From Corynebacterium sp. CNCTC7651 (GTDB lineage: Bacteria; Actinomycetota; Actinomycetes; Mycobacteriales; Mycobacteriaceae): a stretch of DNA of 64,000 bases. A model generated the notes under the pieces. It had not been told where the DNA came from, searched no databases, and saw only the letters and a list, made by a program, of their open reading frames with translations. The position numbers and the translations under genes are program-made. Below, piece by piece: positions 19,274 to 28,523 of this stretch. The stretch's first letter is position 1. Every line of letters starts with the position of its first letter. The stretch spans positions 310,001-374,000 of the forward strand of contig NZ_CP071246.1 in NCBI RefSeq assembly GCF_021496665.1, read 5' to 3'.

Positions 19274-22200
19274 ATGAGGTTTAACGGGGGCGAGCCGCTG
19301 TCCTGGTCCCGGCTGGAGCGCATCCTCTCCGGCCGGCCCGGGCCCACGCCAATCCCCGCGGACCACACCGGCACGCCCGCAGGCCTCACGTACGCGCCGC
19401 AGGGGCCGGGGCCTTGCGTGATGGCGGAGGGTTCTACGGCACCCACGGTTCATACGGTGCCCATGGCGCCAACTGTGCCGTTTGCGGAGCTGCACGCGGT
19501 GTCTTCCTACAGCTTCCTCGGCGGTGCCAGTGAACCAGAGGAGCTGGTGGAACGGGCAAAAGTGCTGGGCTTAAGTGCGTTGGGGCTGTTGGATAGGGAC
19601 GGGTTCTACGGTGCGGTGAAGTTCGCGGAAGCTGCGGCGGGGGCGGGCATTGCCACGGTGTTTGGGGCGGAACTGACGTTGGGGGAGCGGGTACTGCCCG
19701 TTATCGCGCGCGGGCCGGAGGGCTATAAACGCCTCTCCCACCTGATCACCCAGGCCCGCATGGACACCCGGGAAAAAGATAAGGTGGCCTACCCGCCGCT
19801 GGAACTCATTGGGGCCGCGCTGGACGGCACTTGCGTGGTGCTTGCCGGGTGGGCGTGGGCGAATGAAATCGATCACCTGGTCGAAGTGTTTGGTCCTATG
19901 AATGTAGTTCGGGAATACGAGGTGGCCATGCTGCCGGAGGACGCGGACCGGCACGCCACATTAGACAGCTTCGTCCATATCCCGGCGGTGGTGACGGCTG
20001 CTCCGGCGGCCGCCACGCGGGATGCCGCCCGCCTCGCCGCGGCCAAGCGGGCGCTGGGGCGCAGACAATCCCTGTCGGACGCGCACGGCAACCTCCACCC
20101 GATGGGCGCGAACTGGCTGCGCAGTGCGGATCAGCTGCGCGCCATGTACCCGGGGTGCGAGGACAAGCTGGCCTACGCTGCGGAATTGGCTGCGGAGTGC
20201 GCGTTCACCTTCAACCTGGTCGCCCCGGAGCTGCCGCTGTTTCCCACGCCGGAGGGCCACAACGAGATGACGTTTCTGCGGGCGCTCACCATATCCAGTG
20301 CGCAGGTGCGGTATGCGTCGCGGCCGCAAGAGATCCGCAGAAAAGCAATGGCCCAGATTGAGTATGAGCTGACGGTGATTGAGGAGCTGAACTTTCCCGG
20401 CTACTTCCTTATCGTGCATGACCTGGTGGATTTCTGCCGCCGGGAGGACATTCTGTGCCAGGGGCGCGGCAGCGCGGCGAACTCCGCGGTGTGTTTTGCG
20501 CTGGGCATCACCAGTGTGGAGCCGATCGCGGCGGGTCTATTGTTCGAGCGCTTCCTGTCGCCGGACCGTGACGGGCCGCCGGATATCGACATAGATATTG
20601 AATCCGGCCGCCGCGAGGAAGTGATCCAATACGTCTACGCGCGCTACGGGCGCGATAATGCGGCGCAGGTGGCCAACGTGATCACCTACCGCCGCAAGGG
20701 CGCGATCCGGGACGCGGCGCGGGCGCTGGGCTATGCGCAAGGCGCGGCGGATTCGTGGTCGAAGGACGTTGCGGAGCCCCCGCCCGCGGTGGCGGCGCTG
20801 GCGGCGGAGCTCAAAGGCCAACCGCGCCACCTGGGCATCCACTCCGGCGGGATGGTGATCTGCGATCGCCCGATCGCGGACGTGGTGCCCACCGAGTGGG
20901 CGCGGATGGAAAACCGCTCCGTGGTGCAGTGGGATAAAGATGACTGCGCCTCCGCGGGGTTGGTGAAGTTCGACCTGCTCGGCCTGGGCATGCTCGAGGC
21001 GCTGCACCACATGATTGATCTGGTGCGCGACACCACGGGCCGCGAGGTACGGCTGTGGGAGCTGCAGCTGGATGATGCCGCGGTGTACGACATGCTCTGC
21101 CGCGCCGATTCTGTGGGCGTGTTCCAAGTGGAGTCCCGCGCGCAGATGGGCACCCTGCCGCGGCTGAAACCGCGCTGCTTCTTCGACTTGGTGGTGGAGG
21201 TGGCGCTGATCCGTCCGGGCCCCATCCAGGGCGGCAGCGTGCACCCGTATCTGCGCCGCCGTGATGGTGCGGACCCGGTGCAGTACGACCATCCTGTGTT
21301 GGAGAAATCCCTGGGCAAGACGTTGGGCGTGCCGCTGTTCCAGGAGCAGCTCATGCAGATCTGCGTGGACGCCGCCGGCTTCTCCGGGCGCGAGGCGGAC
21401 GCGGTGCGCCGCGCCATGGGTTCGAAGCGCTCGCCCGCGAAGATGGCGGCGCTCAGGCAACGGTTTTTCGACGGCTGCTGGCAGACCAACCGCATCAGCG
21501 AAGAGGTGGCGGAGCGGCTGTGGCAGAAGATCGTGGCCTTCGCCGCCTACGGGTTCCCGGAATCGCACTCCCAGTCCTTCGCGTCGCTGGTGTACTTCTC
21601 CGCCTGGTTCAAGCGCTACTACCCGGCGCAGTTCTGCGTGGGGTTGCTGCGCGCCCAGCCGATGGGCTTCTACTCCCCGCAGTCCCTGATCCAGGACGCC
21701 CGCCGCCACGGTGTCACGGTGCTGCCGGTGTGCGTGAACGAGTCCGGCCGGGAGGCGCGCTGCGTGCGCGGTGCTGGCGGTGCCGTCGCGGGCGCGGCAG
21801 CCGAGGGCGGGGCCGGGGACGGGGCCGAGGAAGTAGCCATCCGCGTCGGCCTCAACCTGATCAAGGGCCTCGGCGACGCGGCCGCGGACCGCATTGAAGA
21901 GGCCCAGCCATTCACCGGCGTCCCGGATCTTGCGCGCCGGGCGGACCTTACGGTGGAGCACGTGGAGGCGCTCGCGCGGGCGGGTGCGTTGGACTGCTTT
22001 GGCGTGGACCGTCGTCAAGCAATGTGGCAGGCGGGCATCGCAGCCACGGAGCGCGAGGGCATGTTGCCCGGGCTGTCCGCGATTTCCGCGCCGAGCCTGC
22101 CCGGCATGAACGCTTTCGAGCTCATGGCCGCGGACGTGGCGGCCACCGGCGTGACGCACGACAAGATGCCGGTGGAGATGGTGCGCGGAGCCCTGGATGC

Positions 22201-22525
22201 GGCAGGCGTGGTGCGCGCCGGTCAGCTCCTCACCGTCCCCGACGGCACCCGCATCCGCTGCGCAGGCGTGGTCACCCACCGCCAGGCGCCGAAAACGGCC
22301 GGGGGCGTGACGTTTCTGGGGATGGAGGATGAGACTGGCTTGATCAACGTGGTCATCCCGGTGGGGCTGTGGAACCGCCAGAAGGTGCTCGCCCGCACCG
22401 CGAAGGCGCTGATTGTGCGCGGCATCATCCAAAACGCCTCCGGGGCGGCGAGCTTGGTCGCGGACAAGCTGGAGCCGCTGGAGATGGGGGAGTGGCTTAC
22501 GCGCGGTTCGCGGGACTTCCGCTAG
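19274..22525 (+). CDS. dnaE2: Error-prone DNA polymerase III alpha subunit DnaE2
   Basis: This 1083-aa C-family polymerase has an N-terminal PHP domain (FAELHAVSSYSFLGGASEPEE), the catalytic palm acidic motif PDIDIDI (about residue 440), the beta-clamp region, and a C-terminal OB fold (GVVTHRQAPKTAGGVTFLGM). It performs SOS-induced translesion synthesis with ImuB and ImuA', which are both in this window. Start ATG 19274 gives a leaderless gene with good -10 and -35 elements; the in-frame ATG at 19181 lies inside the metQ promoter region. A degraded copy of its OB-fold coding region is found at 37.1 kb. Confidence 0.93.
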   Translation: MRFNGGEPLSWSRLERILSGRPGPTPIPADHTGTPAGLTYAPQGPGPCVMAEGSTAPTVHTVPMAPTVPFAELHAVSSYSFLGGASEPEELVERAKVLGLSALGLLDRDGFYGAVKFAEAAAGAGIATVFGAELTLGERVLPVIARGPEGYKRLSHLITQARMDTREKDKVAYPPLELIGAALDGTCVVLAGWAWANEIDHLVEVFGPMNVVREYEVAMLPEDADRHATLDSFVHIPAVVTAAPAAATRDAARLAAAKRALGRRQSLSDAHGNLHPMGANWLRSADQLRAMYPGCEDKLAYAAELAAECAFTFNLVAPELPLFPTPEGHNEMTFLRALTISSAQVRYASRPQEIRRKAMAQIEYELTVIEELNFPGYFLIVHDLVDFCRREDILCQGRGSAANSAVCFALGITSVEPIAAGLLFERFLSPDRDGPPDIDIDIESGRREEVIQYVYARYGRDNAAQVANVITYRRKGAIRDAARALGYAQGAADSWSKDVAEPPPAVAALAAELKGQPRHLGIHSGGMVICDRPIADVVPTEWARMENRSVVQWDKDDCASAGLVKFDLLGLGMLEALHHMIDLVRDTTGREVRLWELQLDDAAVYDMLCRADSVGVFQVESRAQMGTLPRLKPRCFFDLVVEVALIRPGPIQGGSVHPYLRRRDGADPVQYDHPVLEKSLGKTLGVPLFQEQLMQICVDAAGFSGREADAVRRAMGSKRSPAKMAALRQRFFDGCWQTNRISEEVAERLWQKIVAFAAYGFPESHSQSFASLVYFSAWFKRYYPAQFCVGLLRAQPMGFYSPQSLIQDARRHGVTVLPVCVNESGREARCVRGAGGAVAGAAAEGGAGDGAEEVAIRVGLNLIKGLGDAAADRIEEAQPFTGVPDLARRADLTVEHVEALARAGALDCFGVDRRQAMWQAGIAATEREGMLPGLSAISAPSLPGMNAFELMAADVAATGVTHDKMPVEMVRGALDAAGVVRAGQLLTVPDGTRIRCAGVVTHRQAPKTAGGVTFLGMEDETGLINVVIPVGLWNRQKVLARTAKALIVRGIIQNASGAASLVADKLEPLEMGEWLTRGSRDFR

Positions 22526-22535
22526 CTTGGGGCAC

Positions 22536-23045
22536 ATGCTTGACGACGCTCCTTTGGCTCACCCCACACCCCTACCAACCAGCGTCGACACCATGCACCG
22601 CGTCTCGCCCAAACTCATGGTGCCGCGGTTTATCTCCGCGCTGATCTGGGCCGCGATTGTGCTTGGGGGCATAGGGTACGCTTACTCGCGCTGGGGGTGG
22701 ACGTGGCTCTTGTGGGCGCTGGGGGCAGCCACGGTGCTCATCGTGTGGAACTTGGTGCTCATCCCGTTCCGGGTGCGCAACCTAGGGTATCTGGAAACGG
22801 ATGATGAGCTGCTGTTGAGCAAGGGCAAGATGTGGCACACCATGACGGCTATCCCGTACGGCCGCATCCAGTTCGTAGACGTGGAATCGGGCCCCATCGC
22901 CCGCGCGCTGGGCCTGAAGAAGCTGGAGATCCACACCGCCTCCACCACCTCCAACTCGGATCTGCCGGGACTGCCCGCGGCGGAGGCGGATGCGCTGCGT
23001 GACCGTCTGGCGGCCAAGGCGCGCGAGAGGATGAGCGGCCTGTGA
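22536..23045 (+). CDS. PH-domain (YdbS-like) membrane protein
   Basis: This 169-aa protein has two close hydrophobic helices at about residues 30-75 and a bacterial PH-like (bPH2) domain (YLETDDELLLSKGKMWHTMT, IPYGRIQFVDVESGPIARALG). The start MLDDAPL is taken because upstream in-frame residues overlap dnaE2. It overlaps the next gene by 4 nt. YdbS/YdbT pairs have been linked to antimicrobial tolerance in Bacillus; here the role is unknown. Confidence 0.82.
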   Translation: MLDDAPLAHPTPLPTSVDTMHRVSPKLMVPRFISALIWAAIVLGGIGYAYSRWGWTWLLWALGAATVLIVWNLVLIPFRVRNLGYLETDDELLLSKGKMWHTMTAIPYGRIQFVDVESGPIARALGLKKLEIHTASTTSNSDLPGLPAAEADALRDRLAAKARERMSGL

Positions 23046-24388
23046 CCGCGCAACCCGAGTACCGCCGCGTCCACCGGATCAGCCCGCTGCTGCGCGTGTG
23101 GGGTGCAGCGCTGACGCTCGTGGCTCTGGCGGTGTTCAACTTTGCCGGTCCGCTCTACGCCTGGTTCTTGGACGAGCAGGTGGGCTGGATGCAGGTGCTG
23201 TGGGCAGTGGGCGGCATCGTTCTTGCAGTGCTAGTCATCTTCGGCGCCTCGCAGCTCTGGTGGTCCCGCACCGGATTCCGCGTCGGGCCAGAGGAGCTGG
23301 AGTTCAAGCGCGGCGTGCTGACAAACCAGGTGCGCACTGCGCGCTATGACCGCATTCAAGCCGTGGACGTGGTGGAACCGCTCGCCGCGCGCATCTTTGG
23401 CCTAGCCGCCGTGCGTGTAGAGGTGGCTGGCGGCATCAATGCCGCAATCGAGATCGCGTACCTCTCCCGCGAGGAGGCGGAGGCGCTGCGCGAGGAGATC
23501 CTGGGCCGCATCGCAGCGAAGGCGCCGGAAGGTGGGCTCGCGCAAGAGCTGCAAGAGCGTGAAACGCCAGAGCACGACTACCTGGTCCCGCCGATCCCCA
23601 TGAGCCGCTCCCTGGCCGCCGCAGCGCTGCAGTTTTCCACGCTGTTCACCGTCGTATCCGCAACAGCCCCGCTGTGGACGGACGTGTCCCTCGCCGCTGT
23701 GGTGCCCGTGCTTGTCGGCTTCATCCCCATCATCTGGCGCACCATCGACCAATCCTGGCGATTCAACGCCACGCGTGCCGACGGCGTTTTTCAACTCACC
23801 TACGGCCTGGCAAACCGGCGCAGGCAAGCGGTGCCCGAACACCGGATCCACGCGTTGCAGCTGAAGCAGCCGCTGTTGTGGCGGCCGTTCGGGTGGTGGA
23901 CCGTCTCCGTGACCACCGCCGGCTACGCCTCTGAGCGCAGTAACGCCACGGGCACTTCGAAGCTCTTGCCGGTGGGCACGTGGGAGCAGGCGGTAGCGGT
24001 GGTGGATGCCGTCGGGCCGCTCACCGCAGCCCAGCTCACGGACCTCGCCGCGGCGGACTACGTCACACCGCGCCGGGCGCGCTGGGTCTCGCCAATTGAT
24101 TGGCGCCAGCAAACCGCGACGGTGCGCGGAGGGGTGGCCGTGACCACGTTCGGGCGGCTCACCCGCCGCTTCCACATGGTCACCGTGCCGCACATCCAGG
24201 AACTCACCATGAAGCAGGGGCCGCTGCAGCGCGCGCTCAAGATTGCGGACGTGCGCTTCGACCTGGTCCCGGGCCCGGTGAAAATGACGGCGCGGGATGT
24301 GGATGAGGGCGCGGCACGGGTGCTCGTCGACACGCTGCGTGCCCGAGAGCTGCCGCCGCTGAGCGCGGACCCTGCCCCGGTACCGTAA
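23042..24388 (+). CDS. PH-domain (YdbT-like) membrane protein
   Basis: This 448-aa protein has two tandem-type bPH2 domains with membrane segments at about 20-65 and 180-230. The repeated motif RYDRIQAVDVVEPLAARIFGL and HRIHALQLKQPLLWRPFG marks the PH folds. GTG start overlaps the previous stop codon. It forms a two-gene operon with the YdbS-like gene. Confidence 0.82.
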   Translation: MTAQPEYRRVHRISPLLRVWGAALTLVALAVFNFAGPLYAWFLDEQVGWMQVLWAVGGIVLAVLVIFGASQLWWSRTGFRVGPEELEFKRGVLTNQVRTARYDRIQAVDVVEPLAARIFGLAAVRVEVAGGINAAIEIAYLSREEAEALREEILGRIAAKAPEGGLAQELQERETPEHDYLVPPIPMSRSLAAAALQFSTLFTVVSATAPLWTDVSLAAVVPVLVGFIPIIWRTIDQSWRFNATRADGVFQLTYGLANRRRQAVPEHRIHALQLKQPLLWRPFGWWTVSVTTAGYASERSNATGTSKLLPVGTWEQAVAVVDAVGPLTAAQLTDLAAADYVTPRRARWVSPIDWRQQTATVRGGVAVTTFGRLTRRFHMVTVPHIQELTMKQGPLQRALKIADVRFDLVPGPVKMTARDVDEGAARVLVDTLRARELPPLSADPAPVP

Positions 24389-24392
24389 GAGC

Positions 24393-25043
24393 ATGGCACA
24401 GGTTCTCAGCACCAACATCGCCGTCCCGCAAGCCGATCCCGGCGGGCTCAAGCGCCAAAGCGGGATCCACAAAGTTTCCGCCGAGTTGATCGAAGTGACC
24501 ATCCCGGGGCCGGATTACGGCGACGGCTCGGGTGTGGTGGGCGACCACATCGGGGATACGAAACATCACGGCGGGCAGCAGAAAGCGGTGTACGCGTTTG
24601 CGCGCGAACGGCTCGACGCTTGGGAGGATGAGCTCGGCCGCGACCTGCATAACGGCGTATTCGGGGAGAACCTGACCACCGCCGGCATCGACTGGACGCA
24701 GGCGCTGCTGAATCAGCGCTTTCAGGTCGGCGAGGTGGAGCTGGAAGTGTCCGTTCCTCGCACGCCCTGTCGCACCTTTGCCAAATGGATGGGGGAGCGC
24801 GCCTGGGTGCGCCGTTTCACTGAGTCGGGCGATTGCGGTGCGTACTTCCGCGTGAACGTGGAGGGTGTGATTCGCCCCGGCGACACCATCGTGGCACTGG
24901 ACGAGCCGGCGCACGGCTTTACCATGGGCGAAGCGTTCGCGGCATGGATGGGCGATGATGCGTTGGCTCGCCGGATGTGGGAACTGGACATCCTCCCACC
25001 GCTGTACCAAGAGCGCTACGAGAAGCGGTTTGGTGGAAGCTAG
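24393..25043 (+). CDS. MOSC-domain protein (YiiM-like)
   Basis: This 216-aa protein carries a MOSC domain with HHGGQQKAVYAFARE, NGVFGENLTTAG and the conserved cysteine in VPRTPCRTFAKWMG. MOSC proteins bind molybdenum cofactor or deliver sulfur; YiiM in E. coli reduces N-hydroxylated compounds. It starts 4 nt after the PH-domain gene. Its TAG stop lies inside a 32-bp sequence repeated at the 3' end of trmL. Confidence 0.85.
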   Translation: MAQVLSTNIAVPQADPGGLKRQSGIHKVSAELIEVTIPGPDYGDGSGVVGDHIGDTKHHGGQQKAVYAFARERLDAWEDELGRDLHNGVFGENLTTAGIDWTQALLNQRFQVGEVELEVSVPRTPCRTFAKWMGERAWVRRFTESGDCGAYFRVNVEGVIRPGDTIVALDEPAHGFTMGEAFAAWMGDDALARRMWELDILPPLYQERYEKRFGGS

Positions 25044-25071
25044 ACCCCGCCGGTGAAGCCGAGCTGGCGCC
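25040..25071 (+). repeat. Detached copy of the trmL 3' end (left of vapBC)
   Basis: This 32-bp stretch matches the last codons of trmL (25765-25796) at 31 of 32 positions and in the same orientation. Weaker similarity continues for about 15-20 bp. It also holds the MOSC stop codon. The vapBC module lies exactly between the two copies. Confidence 0.85.
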
Positions 25072-25106
25072 GCATCCGCAGACTGCAGTAAATGGGGATT
25101 CAATGG

Positions 25107-25112
25107 TAACCT
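25107..25112 (+). promoter_or_regulatory. -10 element of leaderless vapB
   Basis: TAACCT ends 6 nt before the vapB ATG. The surrounding GGTAACC is palindromic and could be part of an operator. Confidence 0.5.
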
Positions 25113-25118
25113 GTTCCC

Positions 25119-25358
25119 ATGCAAGCGAAGATTGATGCGGGTGGGAGGTTGCTGCTCCCTAAAGCTCTGCGGGATGCGCTCGGGCTTACCCCCGGCTCCG
25201 TAGTGGACATCAGTGCCTACGGCGGGGGCCTCACAGTCATTCCAGGAGGCAGGACTGCGCGTGTGGAGAGGAACGAAGACGGGTTCCTCGTCGCGTACGG
25301 TTCAACGGAAGTGACTGACGCCGATGTCTTCGCGCTCATTGACGCGGGAAGAAAGTAG
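25119..25358 (+). CDS. vapB: VapB-type AbrB/MazE-fold antitoxin
   Basis: This 79-aa protein has an N-terminal swapped-hairpin AbrB DNA-binding fold (MQAKIDAGGRLLLPKALRDA, GLTPGSVVDISAYGGGLTVI) and an acidic C-terminal tail that should bind the toxin. The gene is leaderless and lies 5 nt upstream of a PIN-domain gene. It is predicted to neutralise VapC and repress its own promoter. Confidence 0.85.
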   Translation: MQAKIDAGGRLLLPKALRDALGLTPGSVVDISAYGGGLTVIPGGRTARVERNEDGFLVAYGSTEVTDADVFALIDAGRK

Positions 25359-25363
25359 CGTCA

Positions 25364-25768
25364 GTGATCGCGCTGGACACCAGCCTGGCCGTTCCGCTTC
25401 TGTTGGGCACGCATAATGCCCACGAATCGGTGAAGAGGTGGGCGAAGGGACGGGAGCTGACGCTGTGCGCGCACTCCTTGGTTGAGACGTACTCGGTGCT
25501 GACGAGGTTGCCGGGAGATAACCGTTTGGCGGGCAGTGACGCGGTCCAGGTCATCGATGACAATTTTCCCAAGCCGTTGATGTTGCCAGACACGGTCGGC
25601 GAAGATATCCATCGGAGGCTAGCTAAGGCTGGAGTCCTTGGCGGGGCTACTTACGACGGTATCGTCGCGCTGACGGCGCTAGAAAACGGTGTGCCCCTCG
25701 CAAGCAGGGATCGGCGTGCCGTGAATAACTATCTGTCTCTGGGGGTCGAGGTACAACTGGTTAACTAG
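25364..25768 (+). CDS. vapC: VapC-type PIN-domain toxin
   Basis: This 134-aa PIN ribonuclease has its acidic residues in MIALDTSLAVPLL (Asp5), LVETYSVLTRLPG (Glu) and GATYDGIVALTALENG plus SRDRRAV. The GTG start is 5 nt after vapB. The stop codon overlaps the trmL stop on the opposite strand through CTAG. The pair sits between two copies of the trmL 3' end, so it was probably inserted as a unit. Confidence 0.85.
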   Translation: MIALDTSLAVPLLLGTHNAHESVKRWAKGRELTLCAHSLVETYSVLTRLPGDNRLAGSDAVQVIDDNFPKPLMLPDTVGEDIHRRLAKAGVLGGATYDGIVALTALENGVPLASRDRRAVNNYLSLGVEVQLVN

Positions 25769-25796
25769 ACCCCGCCGGTGAAGCTGAGCTGGCGCC
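25765..25796 (+). repeat. trmL 3' end, right copy of the vapBC-flanking repeat
   Basis: This is the intact copy inside trmL, encoding the C-terminus (RQLSFTGGV). It matches 25040-25071 with one mismatch. Confidence 0.85.
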
Positions 25797-26232
25797 ACGC
25801 CTCGAACACTGCCACGGAGGCGGAGTTGGTGAGGTTCATGGATCGGCGGCCCTCCACCATCGGGATGCGTAGCCGCTGCGTCACACGCGGGTGGTGCGAG
25901 TGCTCAGGCGGCAGGCCGGTCGGCTCGGTGCCAAAGAGGAGCGCATCGCCCCACTGGTATTCCACCTCGTGGTAATAACTCGTCGCCTGGGTGGTGAAAG
26001 CGAAGACGCGGCATTCCCCAATCGTCGAAAAGCAAGTGTCCAAGTCCGGGTGAATCTTCAGGTCCGCGAGGTCGTGGTAGTCCAGCCCGGCGCGCTTCAG
26101 GTGCTTGTCATCGAAGTTGAAGCCGAGCGGCTCAACCAAGTGCAGCACCGCCCCCGTGTTCGCGGCGAGGCGGATGGCGTTGCCGGTGTTGCCGGGGATG
26201 ACGGGGTTATCGAAGATGATGTGCAGCGGCAT
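25765..26232 (-). CDS. trmL: tRNA (cytidine/uridine-2'-O-)-methyltransferase TrmL
   Basis: This 155-aa SPOUT enzyme methylates the wobble ribose of tRNA-Leu in the family. It has the start motif HIIFDNPVIPGNTGNAIRLAA, FGTEPTGLP in the knot, and the C-terminal knot IPMVEGRRSMNLTNSASVAVFE. The length is normal. Its 3' end is duplicated beyond the vapBC module. It lies 3 nt after the M20 gene, probably cotranscribed. Confidence 0.92.
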   Translation of the reverse strand: MPLHIIFDNPVIPGNTGNAIRLAANTGAVLHLVEPLGFNFDDKHLKRAGLDYHDLADLKIHPDLDTCFSTIGECRVFAFTTQATSYYHEVEYQWGDALLFGTEPTGLPPEHSHHPRVTQRLRIPMVEGRRSMNLTNSASVAVFEAWRQLSFTGGV

Positions 26233-26235
26233 AGG

Positions 26236-27591
26236 TTATTGCGCGCCCCCGTCCTGCTCTTCCTGCGGCTTGCCAACTAGCTCGTCGTGCAGGTGATCCA
26301 CCGCCACCTGCGCGTGGAGGCGTACGCCGTACGCGAGCGCCTCGTCGTTGACGTAGAACCGCGGACTGTGGTTGGGCACGAAACCTCGGTCATCTCCGCC
26401 GGCTGGCTCGATGCCGCCGTCTGCCGTAAACGCGATGTTCTGCCCGCCGAGCAGCGCGTACACGCCGCCGAAGCGCGAGGAGAACTCGGAGAAATCGTCG
26501 TAGCCCATGGAAGACGGGACCTCGATGACAGGTGCCTCGCCCGCGATGCGCTCGTACACCGGCAGGATCGAGTCGATCCACTCTGGGCCGTTCACCACGG
26601 GCGGGACCTCATCGAAGAACTCGACGGTGCCGGTACAGCCGTGCGCGGCCGCGAGGTGCTCCACGTAGCGCTCGAGGCGCTGGTTCACGTCCGCCATCAC
26701 TTCGGTGCGCAGGGCGCGCACCGTGCCCCAGATCTCCACCTGCTCGCCGACGATGTTGAAGCGGCCCTGGTCCACGATGTGGCCGAGGGAGATGGAGAAC
26801 CGCTCCTCCACGTCAATTTGGCGGTAGATCTGGCCGGTGTTGCTCAAAATGTCCCCGACCGCCGGCATCGGGTCGATGCCCTGCCACGGGGTTGAACCAT
26901 GTACCTGTTTGCCGGAGACAGTTATTTTCAACGTCTCGGAGGCAGCGTTCTGGATGCCGCGGGCGTACGCGATCGCCCCGACGGGCAGGGGAGAGATGTG
27001 GATACCGAATGCCATCGTGGGGCGCGGCTCAAAGAACCCCTTGGTCTCCATCTCCTCGACCATGAGGGACGCGCCGCCTTCCTCACCGGCGGGAGCGCCT
27101 TCCTCCGCGGGCTGGAAGGCGAGGAGCACGTCGCCTGGGAGCTGGTCGCGCTGGTCGTGCAGAATCTTGGCCGCGCCAAGCAGCATCGCGGCGTGCGTGT
27201 CGTGGCCGCAGGCGTGCGAGACAGGGAAGGGACCGCCTGGGTAGTCCTTATCCACCACCTCGGAGGCAAAATCCTCGCCGGACTGTTCCTTCACCGGCAG
27301 GGCGTCAATGTCCGCGCGCAGCAGCATGGTGCGGCGATCGGCCTCGCCTGCGTCACCTGCGTCACCGCCGTGGATGCGCGCGACAACGCCGTGGCCTGCC
27401 ACGCCCTCGGTGATGTCGGTAATACCGAACTCCCGCAGCCGCTCGACGATGAATGCTGCCGTCTGCTCCTCGCGGTTCGATAACTCCGGGTGTTTGTGCA
27501 GGTGGTGGCGCCAGCCGATGACATCGTCGCGAATGTCCCGTGCGGCGGCGTCGATTCCCTCGTGCAGCGTGTCAAGGTTCACGTTCGTCAT
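26236..27591 (-). CDS. M20-family amidohydrolase/peptidase
   Basis: This 451-aa enzyme belongs to the M20D amidohydrolase family (IAA-amino acid hydrolase, N-acyl amino acid hydrolase type). It has metal ligands in SHACGHDTHAAMLLGAA and the catalytic QPAEEG, a dimerisation lid (KQVHGSTPWQGIDP) and C-terminal HSPRFYVND. The substrate cannot be told from sequence. The start at 27591 (MTNVNLD) is chosen because TAGGAT ends 7 nt upstream, giving a leaderless gene; an ATG three codons upstream (27600) is the alternative. Divergent from folD. Confidence 0.87.
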   Translation of the reverse strand: MTNVNLDTLHEGIDAAARDIRDDVIGWRHHLHKHPELSNREEQTAAFIVERLREFGITDITEGVAGHGVVARIHGGDAGDAGEADRRTMLLRADIDALPVKEQSGEDFASEVVDKDYPGGPFPVSHACGHDTHAAMLLGAAKILHDQRDQLPGDVLLAFQPAEEGAPAGEEGGASLMVEEMETKGFFEPRPTMAFGIHISPLPVGAIAYARGIQNAASETLKITVSGKQVHGSTPWQGIDPMPAVGDILSNTGQIYRQIDVEERFSISLGHIVDQGRFNIVGEQVEIWGTVRALRTEVMADVNQRLERYVEHLAAAHGCTGTVEFFDEVPPVVNGPEWIDSILPVYERIAGEAPVIEVPSSMGYDDFSEFSSRFGGVYALLGGQNIAFTADGGIEPAGGDDRGFVPNHSPRFYVNDEALAYGVRLHAQVAVDHLHDELVGKPQEEQDGGAQ

Positions 27592-27598
27592 GGCTTCC

Positions 27599-27637
27599 AT
27601 CCTATTGCGGTGCCCGCCGCGCACTGAGGCATAGAAT
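27599..27637. promoter_or_regulatory. Divergent leaderless promoters for the M20 gene and folD
   Basis: TAGGAT on the minus strand (27604-27599) lies 7 nt before the M20 ATG. TAGAAT on the plus strand (27632-27637) lies 6 nt before the folD GTG. Confidence 0.5.
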
Positions 27638-27643
27638 CGTGGC

Positions 27644-28522
27644 GTGACTGCGATCAAACTGGACGGAAAACTCTACCGCGAGGAGATTTTCGCGGACTTG
27701 AAGGAGCGCGTGGCGGCGCTGAAGGCCAAGGGAATCACCCCCGGCCTGGCTACCGTGCTGGTTGGTGAGGACCCCGCGAGCCAGAACTACGTGCGCATGA
27801 AGCACAAGGACTGCGAGGAGCTCGGCATCGCTTCCATTCAGAAGGAGCTGCCCGGTGACACCACGCAGGAGGAGCTCGAGGCGCTTATCGACGAGCTGAA
27901 TAACGACGATGCCGTTACCGGATACATTGTCCAGCTCCCGCTGCCGAAGCACTTGAACGAGAACCGCGTGCTGGAGCTCATCGACCCAGCCAAGGATGCC
28001 GACGGCCTGCACCCGGTGAACCTGGGCAAGCTCGTGCTCAACGAGCCGGCGCCGCTGCCGTGCACCCCGAACGGCACGATCAAGCTGCTGGAGCGCTTCG
28101 GCGTTGATTTGAACGGTGCGATCGTCTGCGTTGTCGGCCGCGGCGTGACCGTCGGTCGCCCGATCTCGCTCATGCTGACCACGCGCGGCGTGAACGCCAC
28201 CGCAGTGCTGTGCCACACCGGCACCAAGGACCTCGCAGCGGAGACCCGCCGTGCGGACGTGGTCATCGCCGCCGCCGGCAAGCCGCACATGATCACCGCA
28301 GACATGATCAAGGAGGGGGCCGCGCTTGTCGACGTCGGAGTATCCCGCGTGGACGGCAAGACGGTGGGCGACCTGCACCCGGACGTGTGGGAGAAGGCTG
28401 GCTGGGTCTCCCCGAACCCGGGCGGCGTCGGCCCGATGACGCGTACGTTCCTGGTCCGCAACATTGTGGAGTCTGCAGAACGCCGCGCCGCGCAGGCAGC
28501 GGACGCGGAGCAGGCTGAGTAG
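27644..28522 (+). CDS. folD: Methylenetetrahydrofolate dehydrogenase/cyclohydrolase
   Basis: This 292-aa bifunctional enzyme interconverts methylene-, methenyl- and formyl-tetrahydrofolate in C1 metabolism. Motifs are [20 protein letters not shown] with the catalytic lysine, [19 protein letters not shown], the NADP loop [13 protein letters not shown] (the usual GRS is GRG here) and [13 protein letters not shown] start, leaderless. The product C-terminus ends in an alanine/glutamate-rich tail. Confidence 0.95.
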   Translation: MTAIKLDGKLYREEIFADLKERVAALKAKGITPGLATVLVGEDPASQNYVRMKHKDCEELGIASIQKELPGDTTQEELEALIDELNNDDAVTGYIVQLPLPKHLNENRVLELIDPAKDADGLHPVNLGKLVLNEPAPLPCTPNGTIKLLERFGVDLNGAIVCVVGRGVTVGRPISLMLTTRGVNATAVLCHTGTKDLAAETRRADVVIAAAGKPHMITADMIKEGAALVDVGVSRVDGKTVGDLHPDVWEKAGWVSPNPGGVGPMTRTFLVRNIVESAERRAAQAADAEQAE

Positions 28523-28523
28523 C

